A DNA stretch of 64,000 nt from Chromatiaceae bacterium (GTDB lineage Bacteria; Pseudomonadota; Gammaproteobacteria; Chromatiales; Chromatiaceae): contig JAJDNF010000074.1 of NCBI GenBank assembly GCA_022340805.1, forward strand, positions 1 through 64,000, read 5' to 3'. Position 1 is the stretch's first letter; the number at the start of each line of letters is the position of its first letter. Positions 50,294 through 58,040 of this stretch are shown piece after piece. The notes under the pieces were generated by a model that searched no databases, had not been told where the DNA came from, and saw nothing but the letters and a program-made list of their open reading frames with translations. The position numbers were made by a program, and so were the translations under genes.

Positions 50294-50313
50294 AGAACCA
50301 GCCTGCAGGTTCT
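50294..50313 (+). terminator. Weak hairpin after tilS
   Basis: AGAACC and GGTTCT pair around the 8-nt AGCCTGCA, 17 bp after the tilS stop. There is no T-run. It possibly marks the end of the long plus-strand superoperon. Confidence 0.3.
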
Positions 50314-50440
50314 TCGCATATGCATGTATTGCCTAAAGATTCTGTGACGATCGTCGCTATGTTGGCTGAGCGGGGGCACATCTCCTTCACTGGGAGTGAT
50401 CGCCGTCTCGGCATAGTGACAGGAGATTCTGGAGTCTCGT

Positions 50441-50926
50441 ATGAAAAAACAAGCTGGCTTCACCCTCGTTGAACTGGTGGTTGTGATCATCATTCTCGGC
50501 ATCCTGGCGGCAACGGCGCTGCCTCGTTTTATGAATGTACAGACACAGGCGCACCAGGCGGCAGTCGATGGCGCCGCCGGTGGCTTCGGAGCAGGCGTGG
50601 CGATGTACCGCGCCCAGTGGGTGGCCAACGGCCACAACGCGGCCCAGGCCGACGTCGCCAATTTTGGTGATGGCACGGTCGATTCGAATGCGGCGGGCTG
50701 GCCGGTGGGTACCGGTGACAATGCCACGATCGCCGATGCCGCGGACTGTGTCGAGGTCTGGAACGGCGTGATGCAGAATCCGCCCACGGTCGCCACGGCC
50801 GCAGGTTCCGACTACCTGGCGACCGCCGCCGGGCAGGTCTGTACCTTTGCGTACAACGGTGACACGGCGGGCCGTGCGATTACCTACACGGCGTCGAACG
50901 GTTCGCTCGCGGTGAACAATCCGTAA
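50441..50926 (+). CDS. MSHA-type major pilin (type IV prepilin)
   Basis: 161 residues. The prepilin peptidase site is [30 protein letters not shown], with Glu at mature position 5, followed by the hydrophobic stem helix. The globular part has two cysteines (ADCVEVW and GQVCTF) able to form the C-terminal disulfide loop of pilins. It resembles mannose-sensitive haemagglutinin pilin MshA/MshB rather than PilA. A strong 18-bp hairpin starts 49 bp after the stop and may set the ratio of this protein to the minor pilins downstream. Assignment as major rather than minor pilin is inferred from its first position. Confidence 0.85.
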   Translation: MKKQAGFTLVELVVVIIILGILAATALPRFMNVQTQAHQAAVDGAAGGFGAGVAMYRAQWVANGHNAAQADVANFGDGTVDSNAAGWPVGTGDNATIADAADCVEVWNGVMQNPPTVATAAGSDYLATAAGQVCTFAYNGDTAGRAITYTASNGSLAVNNP

Positions 50927-50957
50927 GACTGCCCGGACATGTTTCCCTGAACGGACG

Positions 50958-51482
50958 ATGAATCGCATTGCATGCAGACCAGAAACGCGGCCCCAGGGCC
51001 GCGTTTCTGGTCTGTTATGGGCACAGTCCGGCTACACCGTGATCGAGCTCGCGGTGGTGATCGTCCTGCTCGGTATCGTGGCTGCGAATGCGATGCCACG
51101 TTTTTTCACCGCGAGCCGGTTCGAGGCACTCGGCTTCACTGATGCGGTTGTGGCGGCTGCTAGCTATGCGCAGAAGGTGGCACTCGCCACGCGCTGCGAC
51201 ACCCGCCTACACGTGACGGCCACCGGATACCAGTTGCTGCAGCGCCAGATCGATTGCACAGCGGGTGCATTCACCCGTGCGGTTGTTCAGCCGGGTGGTG
51301 GCAACTGGAGTGGGACTGCTCCAGCGGGTGTCGCGGTCGGTGGCCTGGACGTCTATTTCGATTCGCAGGGGCGGCCTCACGATGCGTCGAGCGGCACGCT
51401 GCTCAGCGCCCCGCAAACCGTCAGCATCGGCGCCAGGAACGTAACGGTGGAGCACACCACCGGATACGTCCACGCGGGTTGA
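50958..51482 (+). CDS. MshC-like minor prepilin
   Basis: 174 residues. Cleavage site QSG/YTVIELAVVIVLLGIVAANAMPRFF with Glu5, then a stem helix and a small beta domain with a Cys pair (TRCDTR and QIDCTAG). The pre-sequence is long (27 residues), and part of it is encoded by one arm and loop of an 18-bp perfect hairpin at 50975-51014. No alternative ATG, GTG or TTG in frame is found nearer the cleavage site. Position after the major pilin and before the MshD/O/P/Q-like genes matches MshC. Confidence 0.8.
   Translation: MNRIACRPETRPQGRVSGLLWAQSGYTVIELAVVIVLLGIVAANAMPRFFTASRFEALGFTDAVVAAASYAQKVALATRCDTRLHVTATGYQLLQRQIDCTAGAFTRAVVQPGGGNWSGTAPAGVAVGGLDVYFDSQGRPHDASSGTLLSAPQTVSIGARNVTVEHTTGYVHAG
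50975..51014 (+). terminator. Perfect 18-bp hairpin after the major pilin gene
   Basis: CAGACCAGAAACGCGGCC (50975-50992) pairs without mismatch with 50997-51014 around a CCAG loop. The following TTATGGGC is not a T-run, so intrinsic termination may be weak. It could act as a 3'-end stabiliser for the pilin mRNA or as an attenuator before the minor pilins. It lies inside the apparent 5' coding part of the MshC-like gene. Confidence 0.65.
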
Positions 51483-51484
51483 TC

Positions 51485-51943
51485 ATGCAACGCCAGCATG
51501 GTGCAACACTGATCGAGCTGGTGGTCTCCATCGTGATCATCTCTGTCACGCTGAGCAGCGTAATGATGCTGATCGTGCGCACCAGTGCAAGCAGTGCCGA
51601 CCCGCTGCTACGTACCCAGGCCATCGCGATTGCCGAATCGTATATGGAAGAGATCCTCACACAGCCGCTCACGGATCCTTCCGGCGGCGACACGGGCGGC
51701 CCTGAGACCGGCGAGGTCCGCGCAACCTTCGATGACGTCACCGACTATCACGGACTGTCCGATACCGGCGGTGCCGCCGACCAGACGGGCAGCGCGATTG
51801 CGGGACTCGAGGGCTACAATGTCGCGGTCAATGTCACCAGCACCGCGCTCAACGGCGCCCCCGCAAGGCGCATCGAGGTAGTCGTCACCTACGACGGCGA
51901 AGCCGGTTTCGCGTTCCCGCTGGCCGCCTACAGGATGAATTGA
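51485..51943 (+). CDS. MshD-like minor prepilin
   Basis: 152 residues. A short leader MQRQHG/ATLIELVVSIVIISVTLSSVMML has Glu at mature position 5 and a hydrophobic helix, then a domain rich in Asp/Gly/Thr with no recognised motif. The phrase RTQAIAIAESYMEEILTQPL is characteristic of MshD-type and PulI/GspI-like minor pilins. The start is 2 bp after the previous stop, in a tight run of pilin genes. Confidence 0.8.
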   Translation: MQRQHGATLIELVVSIVIISVTLSSVMMLIVRTSASSADPLLRTQAIAIAESYMEEILTQPLTDPSGGDTGGPETGEVRATFDDVTDYHGLSDTGGAADQTGSAIAGLEGYNVAVNVTSTALNGAPARRIEVVVTYDGEAGFAFPLAAYRMN

Positions 51944-51944
51944 C

Positions 51945-52916
51945 GTGATCCCGGTCGCGCAATCCAGGGGTATCCGCCCGAGGCGACGTGACGGTCTGCC
52001 GCTGCGCAGCCCTTGCATGCCGTCGCGCGGACAGTGCGGCTTCACACTGATCGAGATGATCATCGTGATCATCGTCAGCGGCGCGCTGTCGATGGTGGTC
52101 ACGCAGTTCATCACGGCACCTGTCGACGCCTACGTGGATCAGAGCCGCCGGGCACGGCTGGTCGACATCGCACAAGGTGCGACGGATCGTATCGCGCGCG
52201 ATGTGCAGCAGGCGCTGCCCAACAGCATCAGGGTTGGTTGTGCTGGTGCCTGCGTGGAGCTTCTGCATGTCGTGACTGGCGGACGCTACCGCGCGGGCCC
52301 GCCCGGCGATGAGTTGAGCTTTCTGCCGGTCGACGCGGATACCGACTTCGACGTGCTCGGTCCATTCAGCGCCTATGCTGATTTGGCCACCTCGGCATCT
52401 GCATCCGCCTGTATCGACGGCACTGCCGCCTGTGTGTCGATCTACAATACCGGCCAGCCGGGCACGGATGCATGGAACTCGGATCACATCGGCGGCGCCT
52501 GGCGTCCCGACAACCTGGCCACTCTGAGCGCGGTGACCGCCACTTCCGTCGCATTCATCAATACGGATTTCGCCAGCGGAGCCCCGGTGTTCCCGGCCGC
52601 CTCGCCCGACCGGCGCTTTTACATCGTGGATACGCCGGTCAGCTATCTGTGCGACCCGGCCGCGGGCACCCTGCGCCGCTACGTGGGATACAGCCTCACG
52701 CATCCGCACTCCGCCGCGGACGAGCACGCGGAGCTGGTCGCACTGAGCAATCCGGCCGAGTTCTCGCTGGTGGCGGACAGGGTCTCCGCATGCAGTTTCG
52801 CGTACACGGCCGGTACGCCAACCCGCAATGGCGTGCTGCGGCTGCGGGTGGCTATTGCCGAGGCGGGCGAGGGCGTCACCCTGTTCGAGCAGGTGCACGT
52901 GCCGAACATGCCATGA
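51945..52916 (+). CDS. MshO-like minor prepilin
   Basis: 323 residues from a GTG at 51945 that has AGGA 9 bases upstream. An ATG at 52017 would give 299 residues and a more usual short leader (MPSRGQCG/FTLIEMIIVIIVSGALSMV). After the stem helix, the line YVDQSRRARLVDIAQGATDRIARDVQQALPNSIRV is typical of MshO/PulJ-type pseudopilins. A large C-terminal domain with several cysteines (ACVELL, ACIDGTAACV, YLCDPAAGTLRRY, SACSF) follows. The end overlaps the next start (ATGA). Confidence 0.82.
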   Translation: MIPVAQSRGIRPRRRDGLPLRSPCMPSRGQCGFTLIEMIIVIIVSGALSMVVTQFITAPVDAYVDQSRRARLVDIAQGATDRIARDVQQALPNSIRVGCAGACVELLHVVTGGRYRAGPPGDELSFLPVDADTDFDVLGPFSAYADLATSASASACIDGTAACVSIYNTGQPGTDAWNSDHIGGAWRPDNLATLSAVTATSVAFINTDFASGAPVFPAASPDRRFYIVDTPVSYLCDPAAGTLRRYVGYSLTHPHSAADEHAELVALSNPAEFSLVADRVSACSFAYTAGTPTRNGVLRLRVAIAEAGEGVTLFEQVHVPNMP

Positions 52917-53401
52917 AGACGATATCCGGGATCAGCTGCGTCAATCTACGCTGTGCCTGCGGCAGGCTGCCGGCGGGCGCCGCAATCAGTGCCGTGGCGC
53001 TACGTCAACAGATGTCCGGGATGCGTGGCTTTAGCCTGATATCCACGCTATTCCTGCTGGTCGTCGTGTCGAGCCTGGCGGCCTACATGGTCAGCCTTGC
53101 CACCGCACAGCATACGGCGAGCGCGCTTTCCGCACAGTACTCGCGTGCGCGGTATGCGGCGGCGAGCGGCCTCGAGTGGGTAGCCTATGAAATTCACAGC
53201 AACCCCGGGGCCTGTCCGCCCGTGCCGACCAGCTTCACCGCGGAGGGGTTCAGCATCGTCTTGAAGGCCTGCGCGCGGAATGCGGTTACGGAGTCGGGCG
53301 GGAACTATGCCTTGTACGACGTCACTGTTGCTGCTAGCCGCGGCAGCTTTGGTAGTCCGGATTATGTCAGTCGATCTTTCCGGGCGACAATCAATGAATA
53401 G
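52913..53401 (+). CDS. MshP-like pilus protein
   Basis: 162 residues. GMRGFSLISTLFLLVVVSSLAAYMVSLATAQ resembles a prepilin stem but lacks the usual Glu5, as in MshP/PilX-like proteins. YSRARYAAASGLEWVAYEI follows, the segment shared by MshP and PilX. Two cysteines near GACPPVP and KACARN could pair. The leader is long (about 38 residues before the GFSLIS site); an in-frame ATG at residue 34 would give a short leader. Translationally coupled to the MshO-like gene. Confidence 0.78.
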   Translation: MKTISGISCVNLRCACGRLPAGAAISAVALRQQMSGMRGFSLISTLFLLVVVSSLAAYMVSLATAQHTASALSAQYSRARYAAASGLEWVAYEIHSNPGACPPVPTSFTAEGFSIVLKACARNAVTESGGNYALYDVTVAASRGSFGSPDYVSRSFRATINE

Positions 53402-55727
53402 CGCGACACAAGACATGGCCGCGCGCGGCGCCCGGGTGATCAGCGCAACAGCCTGGCCGGATAAAGGCCGGCAGGGTGCGGGATGGCAGTTTGCGATCGG
53501 TCTTGTGCTGTTCTGCTTGTCCACGGCCTCGTGGTGCGCCAGCTATTCGTTGCCCGGCGATATCGGCAGCGGGGGGGCGTTCTCCTCGTGCAACGCGAGC
53601 TACAGCTGCCCGGGAAACATTTCGCTGCGAAGCAATGACAGCGTGACCCTGACGGCTGACCTCACAGTCACGATTGGCGGCGGATTCTCCGTCGGCAACA
53701 ACGTCACCATCAACGCCAACGGCCACCTGTTTCGCATCAACGCGGGCGGTAATGTCGCGATTGGCAACAACGGCAATCTGCAGCTGACCATCAGCAGCGG
53801 GGGCGATGTATCGATCGGCAACAATACCCATCTCACCGGCGACGTCACCGCCGGCGGCGATCTTTCGATCAAGAACAATGCTACCGTCAACGGCAGCTGC
53901 ACGCCCAGTCATCCCAGGTGCACCGGTGATGGGGGGTCAGGGCCGCCACCGGTCATCAATGCGGGCGGATTCAACTGCGTGGTCAGTGGTGCTGACGCGG
54001 TCAGCGGTCACCTGTACCTGCAGAAGGTGGGTACGTCCTTCACCTTTGATGTGGTTGCGGTCAAAGACAGCAACAGTGACGGCATCATGGATGCGCAGGA
54101 GACGGCCTATGCGTCGGATGCAGACCGCTCGGTGACTGTGCAGCTGGTGGATGCCTCCGGTGCTGTTGCCTGCGGCGCGAGACCGGCATTGTCGCCGGGC
54201 GTGAGCCAGACCTTGCTGTTTAGCGCCGCTGACAACGGACGCAAGGCCGCAGCGGCGATGGTCGTCGGCAAGGCCCTGCGCACCGTCGGCTGCCGGGTGA
54301 CGGACACCGCGCCGGACCCGGATCTGGTCGGCTGCTCGACGGATACCTTCACGATACGCCCGACTGCGCTGTCGCTCAGTCCCCCCGCGCTGAACAACAG
54401 CGCATCCGCGGGTGCTCCCAGTGCGGCAGCCGGATCGGCATTCAGCCTTGCGGCCGTCGGTGGGGCCGGCTACACCGGCGTACCGAAGATCGACAACAGC
54501 AAGCTGATCGCGCATGCCGGGGCCGTCCGGGCCGGCATGCTGGCGGGACCATTCAGTGCCGCCGATGCCGCAAGCGGCACGGCCACCGGAAGCGATTTCA
54601 GCTACTCGGAGGTCGGCAGTTTCCGCCTGGCCGCGCAGGGCCTGTACGATGACAGCTTTGCCAGCAGCGACGCCGCGGACGGCGATTGTAGCGATGATTT
54701 CTCCCAGCTGTCGGTGGGCGGCAGGTATGGCTGCAAGTTCGCCAATACTGCCGACACCGCTTGGGTGGGGCGCTTCCATCCGGCCACGCTGACGGTCAGC
54801 ACGATAAGCGACGGTGCGCTCGGCGATACCTGTCCGGCTGGCGGTTTCAGCTACCAGGGTCAGGAGGTGACGCTGACGAGCAGCGCCCGGTTCCGCGTGA
54901 CCGCGTACAACAGTAGCGGGGCGATAACGCACAACTACAGCGGCGCCTATGCCAAGCTCGGCGTCGCCGACTTTTTCTTTGCCGCAGTCGCCGCTGATTC
55001 GACCCAGCTGGGGGTCGACGGGGTTACACCGGTCGCGCTGGCGTGGACCAATGCCGGCAACAGGACGCTGACCGACAACGCCGACGGTACGCTCGACCTG
55101 GTCGTTTCCGCGGCCGGTTTCACCTGGGGGCGCGGCGCCAACGATCTGGTCGCGCCGTTCGTGACCGACCTCGAGATCGGCCTGTCGTCGGTCGTCGACG
55201 GCGATGGCCTGGTCGCGGCCGGCACCCCGCTGGCGGCCAAACCGGATGGGGTCGAGATGCACTATGGACGGATCGCGCTGGCGAATGCGCACGGTTCGGA
55301 GCTGCAGAACCTGGCTATGCCAATGCAGGTCGAGCACTACGCCGGTAGTGCGATCGGTTTCGTCCGCAACACCGCCGACAGCTGTTCCAGCGTGTCCGTA
55401 ATGGCCTTCACCGACCTCAACGGCACTGACGGCCTGTTGCCTGCGGAGGTCTGCATCTGGGACACGGACAACGACTCCGGCCTGGGTTGCGCCGGTAACG
55501 TGCCGCCCGGAATGGAGTTCGAGTCGCCGCCGCTGGCCGGCCTTTTCAACCTGAACCTGAAGGCCCCGGGCAGCGGCAACAGCGGGGTCATCGGGGTGAC
55601 CGCCGTGGTCCCCACCCACCTGAAGTACGACTGGAGCAGCAGCGGCGACATCGATCCGACCGGCCGCGCGACCTTCGGTATCTTCAATCGCCCATCGAGC
55701 ATCGTGTTCCGCCGCGAGCTGCGCTGA
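53394..55727 (+). CDS. MshQ-like secreted/surface protein with DUF6701-type C-terminus
   Basis: 777 residues. The ATG at 53394 overlaps the MshP-like stop; ATG 53415 is also possible. A signal sequence (WQFAIGLVLFCLSTASWCASY) lies at about 25-47. Next is a repetitive Gly/Asn-rich stretch (GGGFSVGNNVTINANGHLF, GGNVAIGNNG, GGDVSIGNNTHLTG) of about 20-residue periodicity, predicted to be a small beta-solenoid. A beta-rich middle follows. The C-terminus (MHYGRIALANAHGSELQNL, NTADSCSSV, RATFGIFNRPSSIVFRREL) matches the DUF6701 domain of MshQ. Possibly the pilus-tip or surface-exposed adhesin-like component. Confidence 0.82.
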   Translation: MNSATQDMAARGARVISATAWPDKGRQGAGWQFAIGLVLFCLSTASWCASYSLPGDIGSGGAFSSCNASYSCPGNISLRSNDSVTLTADLTVTIGGGFSVGNNVTINANGHLFRINAGGNVAIGNNGNLQLTISSGGDVSIGNNTHLTGDVTAGGDLSIKNNATVNGSCTPSHPRCTGDGGSGPPPVINAGGFNCVVSGADAVSGHLYLQKVGTSFTFDVVAVKDSNSDGIMDAQETAYASDADRSVTVQLVDASGAVACGARPALSPGVSQTLLFSAADNGRKAAAAMVVGKALRTVGCRVTDTAPDPDLVGCSTDTFTIRPTALSLSPPALNNSASAGAPSAAAGSAFSLAAVGGAGYTGVPKIDNSKLIAHAGAVRAGMLAGPFSAADAASGTATGSDFSYSEVGSFRLAAQGLYDDSFASSDAADGDCSDDFSQLSVGGRYGCKFANTADTAWVGRFHPATLTVSTISDGALGDTCPAGGFSYQGQEVTLTSSARFRVTAYNSSGAITHNYSGAYAKLGVADFFFAAVAADSTQLGVDGVTPVALAWTNAGNRTLTDNADGTLDLVVSAAGFTWGRGANDLVAPFVTDLEIGLSSVVDGDGLVAAGTPLAAKPDGVEMHYGRIALANAHGSELQNLAMPMQVEHYAGSAIGFVRNTADSCSSVSVMAFTDLNGTDGLLPAEVCIWDTDNDSGLGCAGNVPPGMEFESPPLAGLFNLNLKAPGSGNSGVIGVTAVVPTHLKYDWSSSGDIDPTGRATFGIFNRPSSIVFRRELR

Positions 55728-55860
55728 CGTCCGCCTCTTGCCGTGGTGGCGCGGCCGACAGATTGCTGCGCGCCAGGCGATCGCCAAAGACAGTCCGGCG
55801 CGTGGTAATGGCGCGGCCGACTGGGTAACCTAGTCTGACGCAGGTCGGCATCGGGACGAA

Positions 55861-56397
55861 ATGGCATTCCACAACAGTTACGCAGCGCGTCACCCGCTGC
55901 GCGGCGCAGCCGTCAACCTGCTGCTGATCGCCGCGCTGGCGTTGCTGCTATACGGTCTGCAGGCGCCGATCCTGACCCTGGAGAAGTTCTACGTTTTCAG
56001 CAATACGGTAAGTTTGCTGTCGGCCCTGCAGCAGCTGGCGCAGGAGGCCGAGTGGGGGCTGTTCGCGCTGGTCGGCACGTTTAGCGTGGTCTTTCCGGCG
56101 ATCAAGATCCTGCTGTTGCTGCTGATCTGGAATTTCGACGTCGCCCAGGGCGAGCGCCACCGCCGCCACCTACAATGGTTGGCGGCCTACAGCAAATGGT
56201 CGATGCTCGACGTGTTCGTGGTCGCGCTGCTGGTCGTATCGGTCAAACTTGGGTCGGTCGCCGAGGCGCGCGTCGAGGGCGGGATCTACGCCTTTGCGGC
56301 CAGTGTGATCCTGACCATGCTCTTGTCCAGCTGGATCGGCGGGCATGCAAGCGATGCAGCCCCACCGGCCGGATCCATCGAAGCCAACGAGGAGTGA
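55861..56397 (+). CDS. PqiA-like (paraquat-inducible protein A domain) membrane protein
   Basis: 178 residues with four predicted membrane helices. TFSVVFPAIKILLLLLIWNFDV and YSKWSMLDVFVVALLVVSVKLGSVAE match a single PqiA module. E. coli PqiA has two such modules and works with an MCE protein in lipid transport; here there is one module and no MCE gene nearby. Not close to an SOS- or Sox-type operator that can be recognised. The start is 133 bp after the MshQ-like gene, in a gap containing a 13-bp direct repeat. Confidence 0.82.
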   Translation: MAFHNSYAARHPLRGAAVNLLLIAALALLLYGLQAPILTLEKFYVFSNTVSLLSALQQLAQEAEWGLFALVGTFSVVFPAIKILLLLLIWNFDVAQGERHRRHLQWLAAYSKWSMLDVFVVALLVVSVKLGSVAEARVEGGIYAFAASVILTMLLSSWIGGHASDAAPPAGSIEANEE

Positions 56398-56402
56398 ATG
56401 CG

Positions 56403-56702
56403 ATGCACGTGACCCTGGTACATGTATCCGTAAGGCCCGAGCGGATCACCGATTTCGTCGAGGCCTGCCGGCTCAACCACGAGGGTTCGACCGCAGAACC
56501 CGGTAACCGCCGCTTCGACATCTTGCAGGACGCGGCCGACCCCACGCATTTCGTGCTCTACGAGGCCTACGCCAGCGCGACCGACGCGCTCGCGCACAAG
56601 CAGACCGCGCACTACGCTGCCTGGCGCGACAGCGTGGCGGACATGATGGCCCGACCGCGCGAGGGGCAGCCATTCGTCGGTCTGTTCCCGGCGGCCGACT
56701 GA
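56403..56702 (+). CDS. Antibiotic biosynthesis monooxygenase (ABM) domain protein
   Basis: 99 residues, dimeric ferredoxin-like alpha/beta barrel. MHVTLVHVSVRPERITDFVEACRLNHEGSTAEPGNRRFDILQDAADPTHFVLYEAYAS is the family pattern, with HKQTAHYAAWRDSV helping define it. Members include monooxygenases and LsrG-type isomerases; the substrate is unknown. The ATG at 56403 is 5 bp after the PqiA-like stop, so it is likely an operon. Confidence 0.85.
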   Translation: MHVTLVHVSVRPERITDFVEACRLNHEGSTAEPGNRRFDILQDAADPTHFVLYEAYASATDALAHKQTAHYAAWRDSVADMMARPREGQPFVGLFPAAD

Positions 56703-56723
56703 ACCCCGTACGGCCACGAGGAG

Positions 56724-56753
56724 TTGGGGAGGTTGCCCGGACTGGGCTAGAAT
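56724..56753 (+). promoter_or_regulatory. Candidate prfB promoter
   Basis: TTGGGG (56724-56729), an 18-bp spacer and TAGAAT (56748-56753), 27 bp before the prfB ATG. A moderate sigma70 match. Confidence 0.4.
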
Positions 56754-56780
56754 GGCGGGCTTGAATTCCAGGGGCTGAGC

Positions 56781-57879
56781 ATGCAGGACATCAATCCGAT
56801 CACCAACAAAATCGCCGATCTGAGGGGACGACTGGCGTCCCTCAGGGGGTATCTTTGACTACGAGGGCAAGAAGGAGCGCCTGACCGAGGTACTGCTCGA
56901 ACTGGAGGCCCCGGACATCTGGAGCGACCAGGAACGCGCCCAGGCGCTGGGCAAGGAACGCGCGTTGCTCGAGGGTGTGGTGCTCAACATGGACGAGCTG
57001 AGTGCCGGGCTGGCCGATGGCGCCGACCTGCTGGCGATGGCGGTCGAGGAGGGCGATGCGGATACGGTCGCGTCGATCGCCGCCGACGTGGACACCTTCG
57101 ACGAGCGAGTTTCGGAGCTCGAGTTTCGGCGCATGTTCGCCGGCGAGCTGGACGCCAGCAATGCGTTCGTCGATATCCAGGCCGGCTCGGGTGGTACAGA
57201 GGCGCAGGACTGGGCAGAGATGCTGCTGCGCATGTACCTGCGCTGGGGCGAGCAGCACGGCTTCAAGACCGAGCTGATGGAGGTCTCCCCGGGCGAGGTC
57301 GCGGGCATCAAGTCGGCCACGATCCGGTTCGAGGGCGAGTATGCCTTCGGCTGGTTGCGCACCGAGACCGGCGTGCACCGCCTGGTGCGCAAGTCGCCGT
57401 TCGACTCGGGCAACCGCCGGCACACCTCGTTCAGCTCGGTGTTCGTGTCGCCCGAGATCGACGATTCGATCGAGATCGAGATCAATCCGGCCGACCTGCG
57501 CATCGACGTCTACCGCGCCTCGGGCGCCGGCGGTCAGCACGTCAACCGGACCGAGTCCGCGGTGCGCATCACCCACCTGCCGACCGGCACGGTCACCCAG
57601 TGTCAGAACGACCGTTCGCAGCACAAGAACAAAGACCAGGCGATGAAGCAGCTCAAGGCCAAGCTGTACGAACTGGAGATGCAGAAGCGCAGCGAGAGCC
57701 AGCAGGCACTCGAAGACAGCAAGTCCGACATTGGCTGGGGCAGCCAGATACGCTCGTACGTGCTCGACCAGTCGCGCATCAAGGACCTGCGCACCGGGGT
57801 GGAGACGGGCAACACCCAGGCGGTGCTCGACGGCGGTCTGGACCCGTTCATTGAGGCCAGCCTGAAGAGCGGATTGTAA
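56781..57879 (+). CDS. prfB: Peptide chain release factor 2, programmed +1 frameshift
   Basis: Frame 0 runs 25 codons from ATG 56781 to an in-frame TGA at 56856. After a +1 shift at CTT, translation continues from 56857 for 340 codons, giving 365 residues, exactly the E. coli RF2 length. RF2 reads UGA and UAA. The SPF recognition tripeptide is in [15 protein letters not shown] and the catalytic GGQ in [15 protein letters not shown]. The ATG at 56781 has AGGGG about 6 bases upstream. lysS follows after 161 bp, the common prfB-lysS pairing. Confidence 0.98.
56841..56859 (+). promoter_or_regulatory. prfB autoregulatory frameshift site
   Basis: CTC AGG GGG TAT CTT TGA C: an internal Shine-Dalgarno-like AGGGGG (56844-56849), then CUU at the slippage point and the UGA stop followed by C. 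This is the classic RF2 feedback site: low RF2 favours the +1 shift and more RF2 is made. Confidence 0.97.
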
Positions 57880-57888
57880 TACGCAACA

Positions 57889-58030
57889 ACCGCCGCAAAG
57901 CGTGCAAACGGCGCGCAGGCGGGCTTCGCGTTGACATCCGAGCCGAACGCGTGCGCGATACCCCGCCAGGTATCGTGGACTCGAGCCTCCAGACGAACTA
58001 ATACTTTGCGCGCTTTGCGCTCTTTGCGGT
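57889..58030. repeat. CGCAAAG-type inverted repeat element between prfB and lysS
   Basis: The left end (57889-57909, ACCGCCGCAAAGCGTGCAAAC) corresponds in inverted orientation to the right end (58004-58030), which on the minus strand reads ACCGCAAAGAGCGCAAAG and onward. A 7-bp hairpin CGATACC-CCGCCA-GGTATCG lies inside (57956-57975). Such CGCAAAG repeats occur in many bacterial genomes. The right end directly precedes the lysS ribosome-binding region. Confidence 0.5.
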
Positions 58031-58040
58031 AGACGAAAAG

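Noticed and set aside
56856-56858. In-frame TGA in prfB as a disabling mutation
   Set aside because: It is the regulated frameshift stop of RF2; the surrounding AGGGGGTATCTTTGAC and correct 365-residue product show it is functional.
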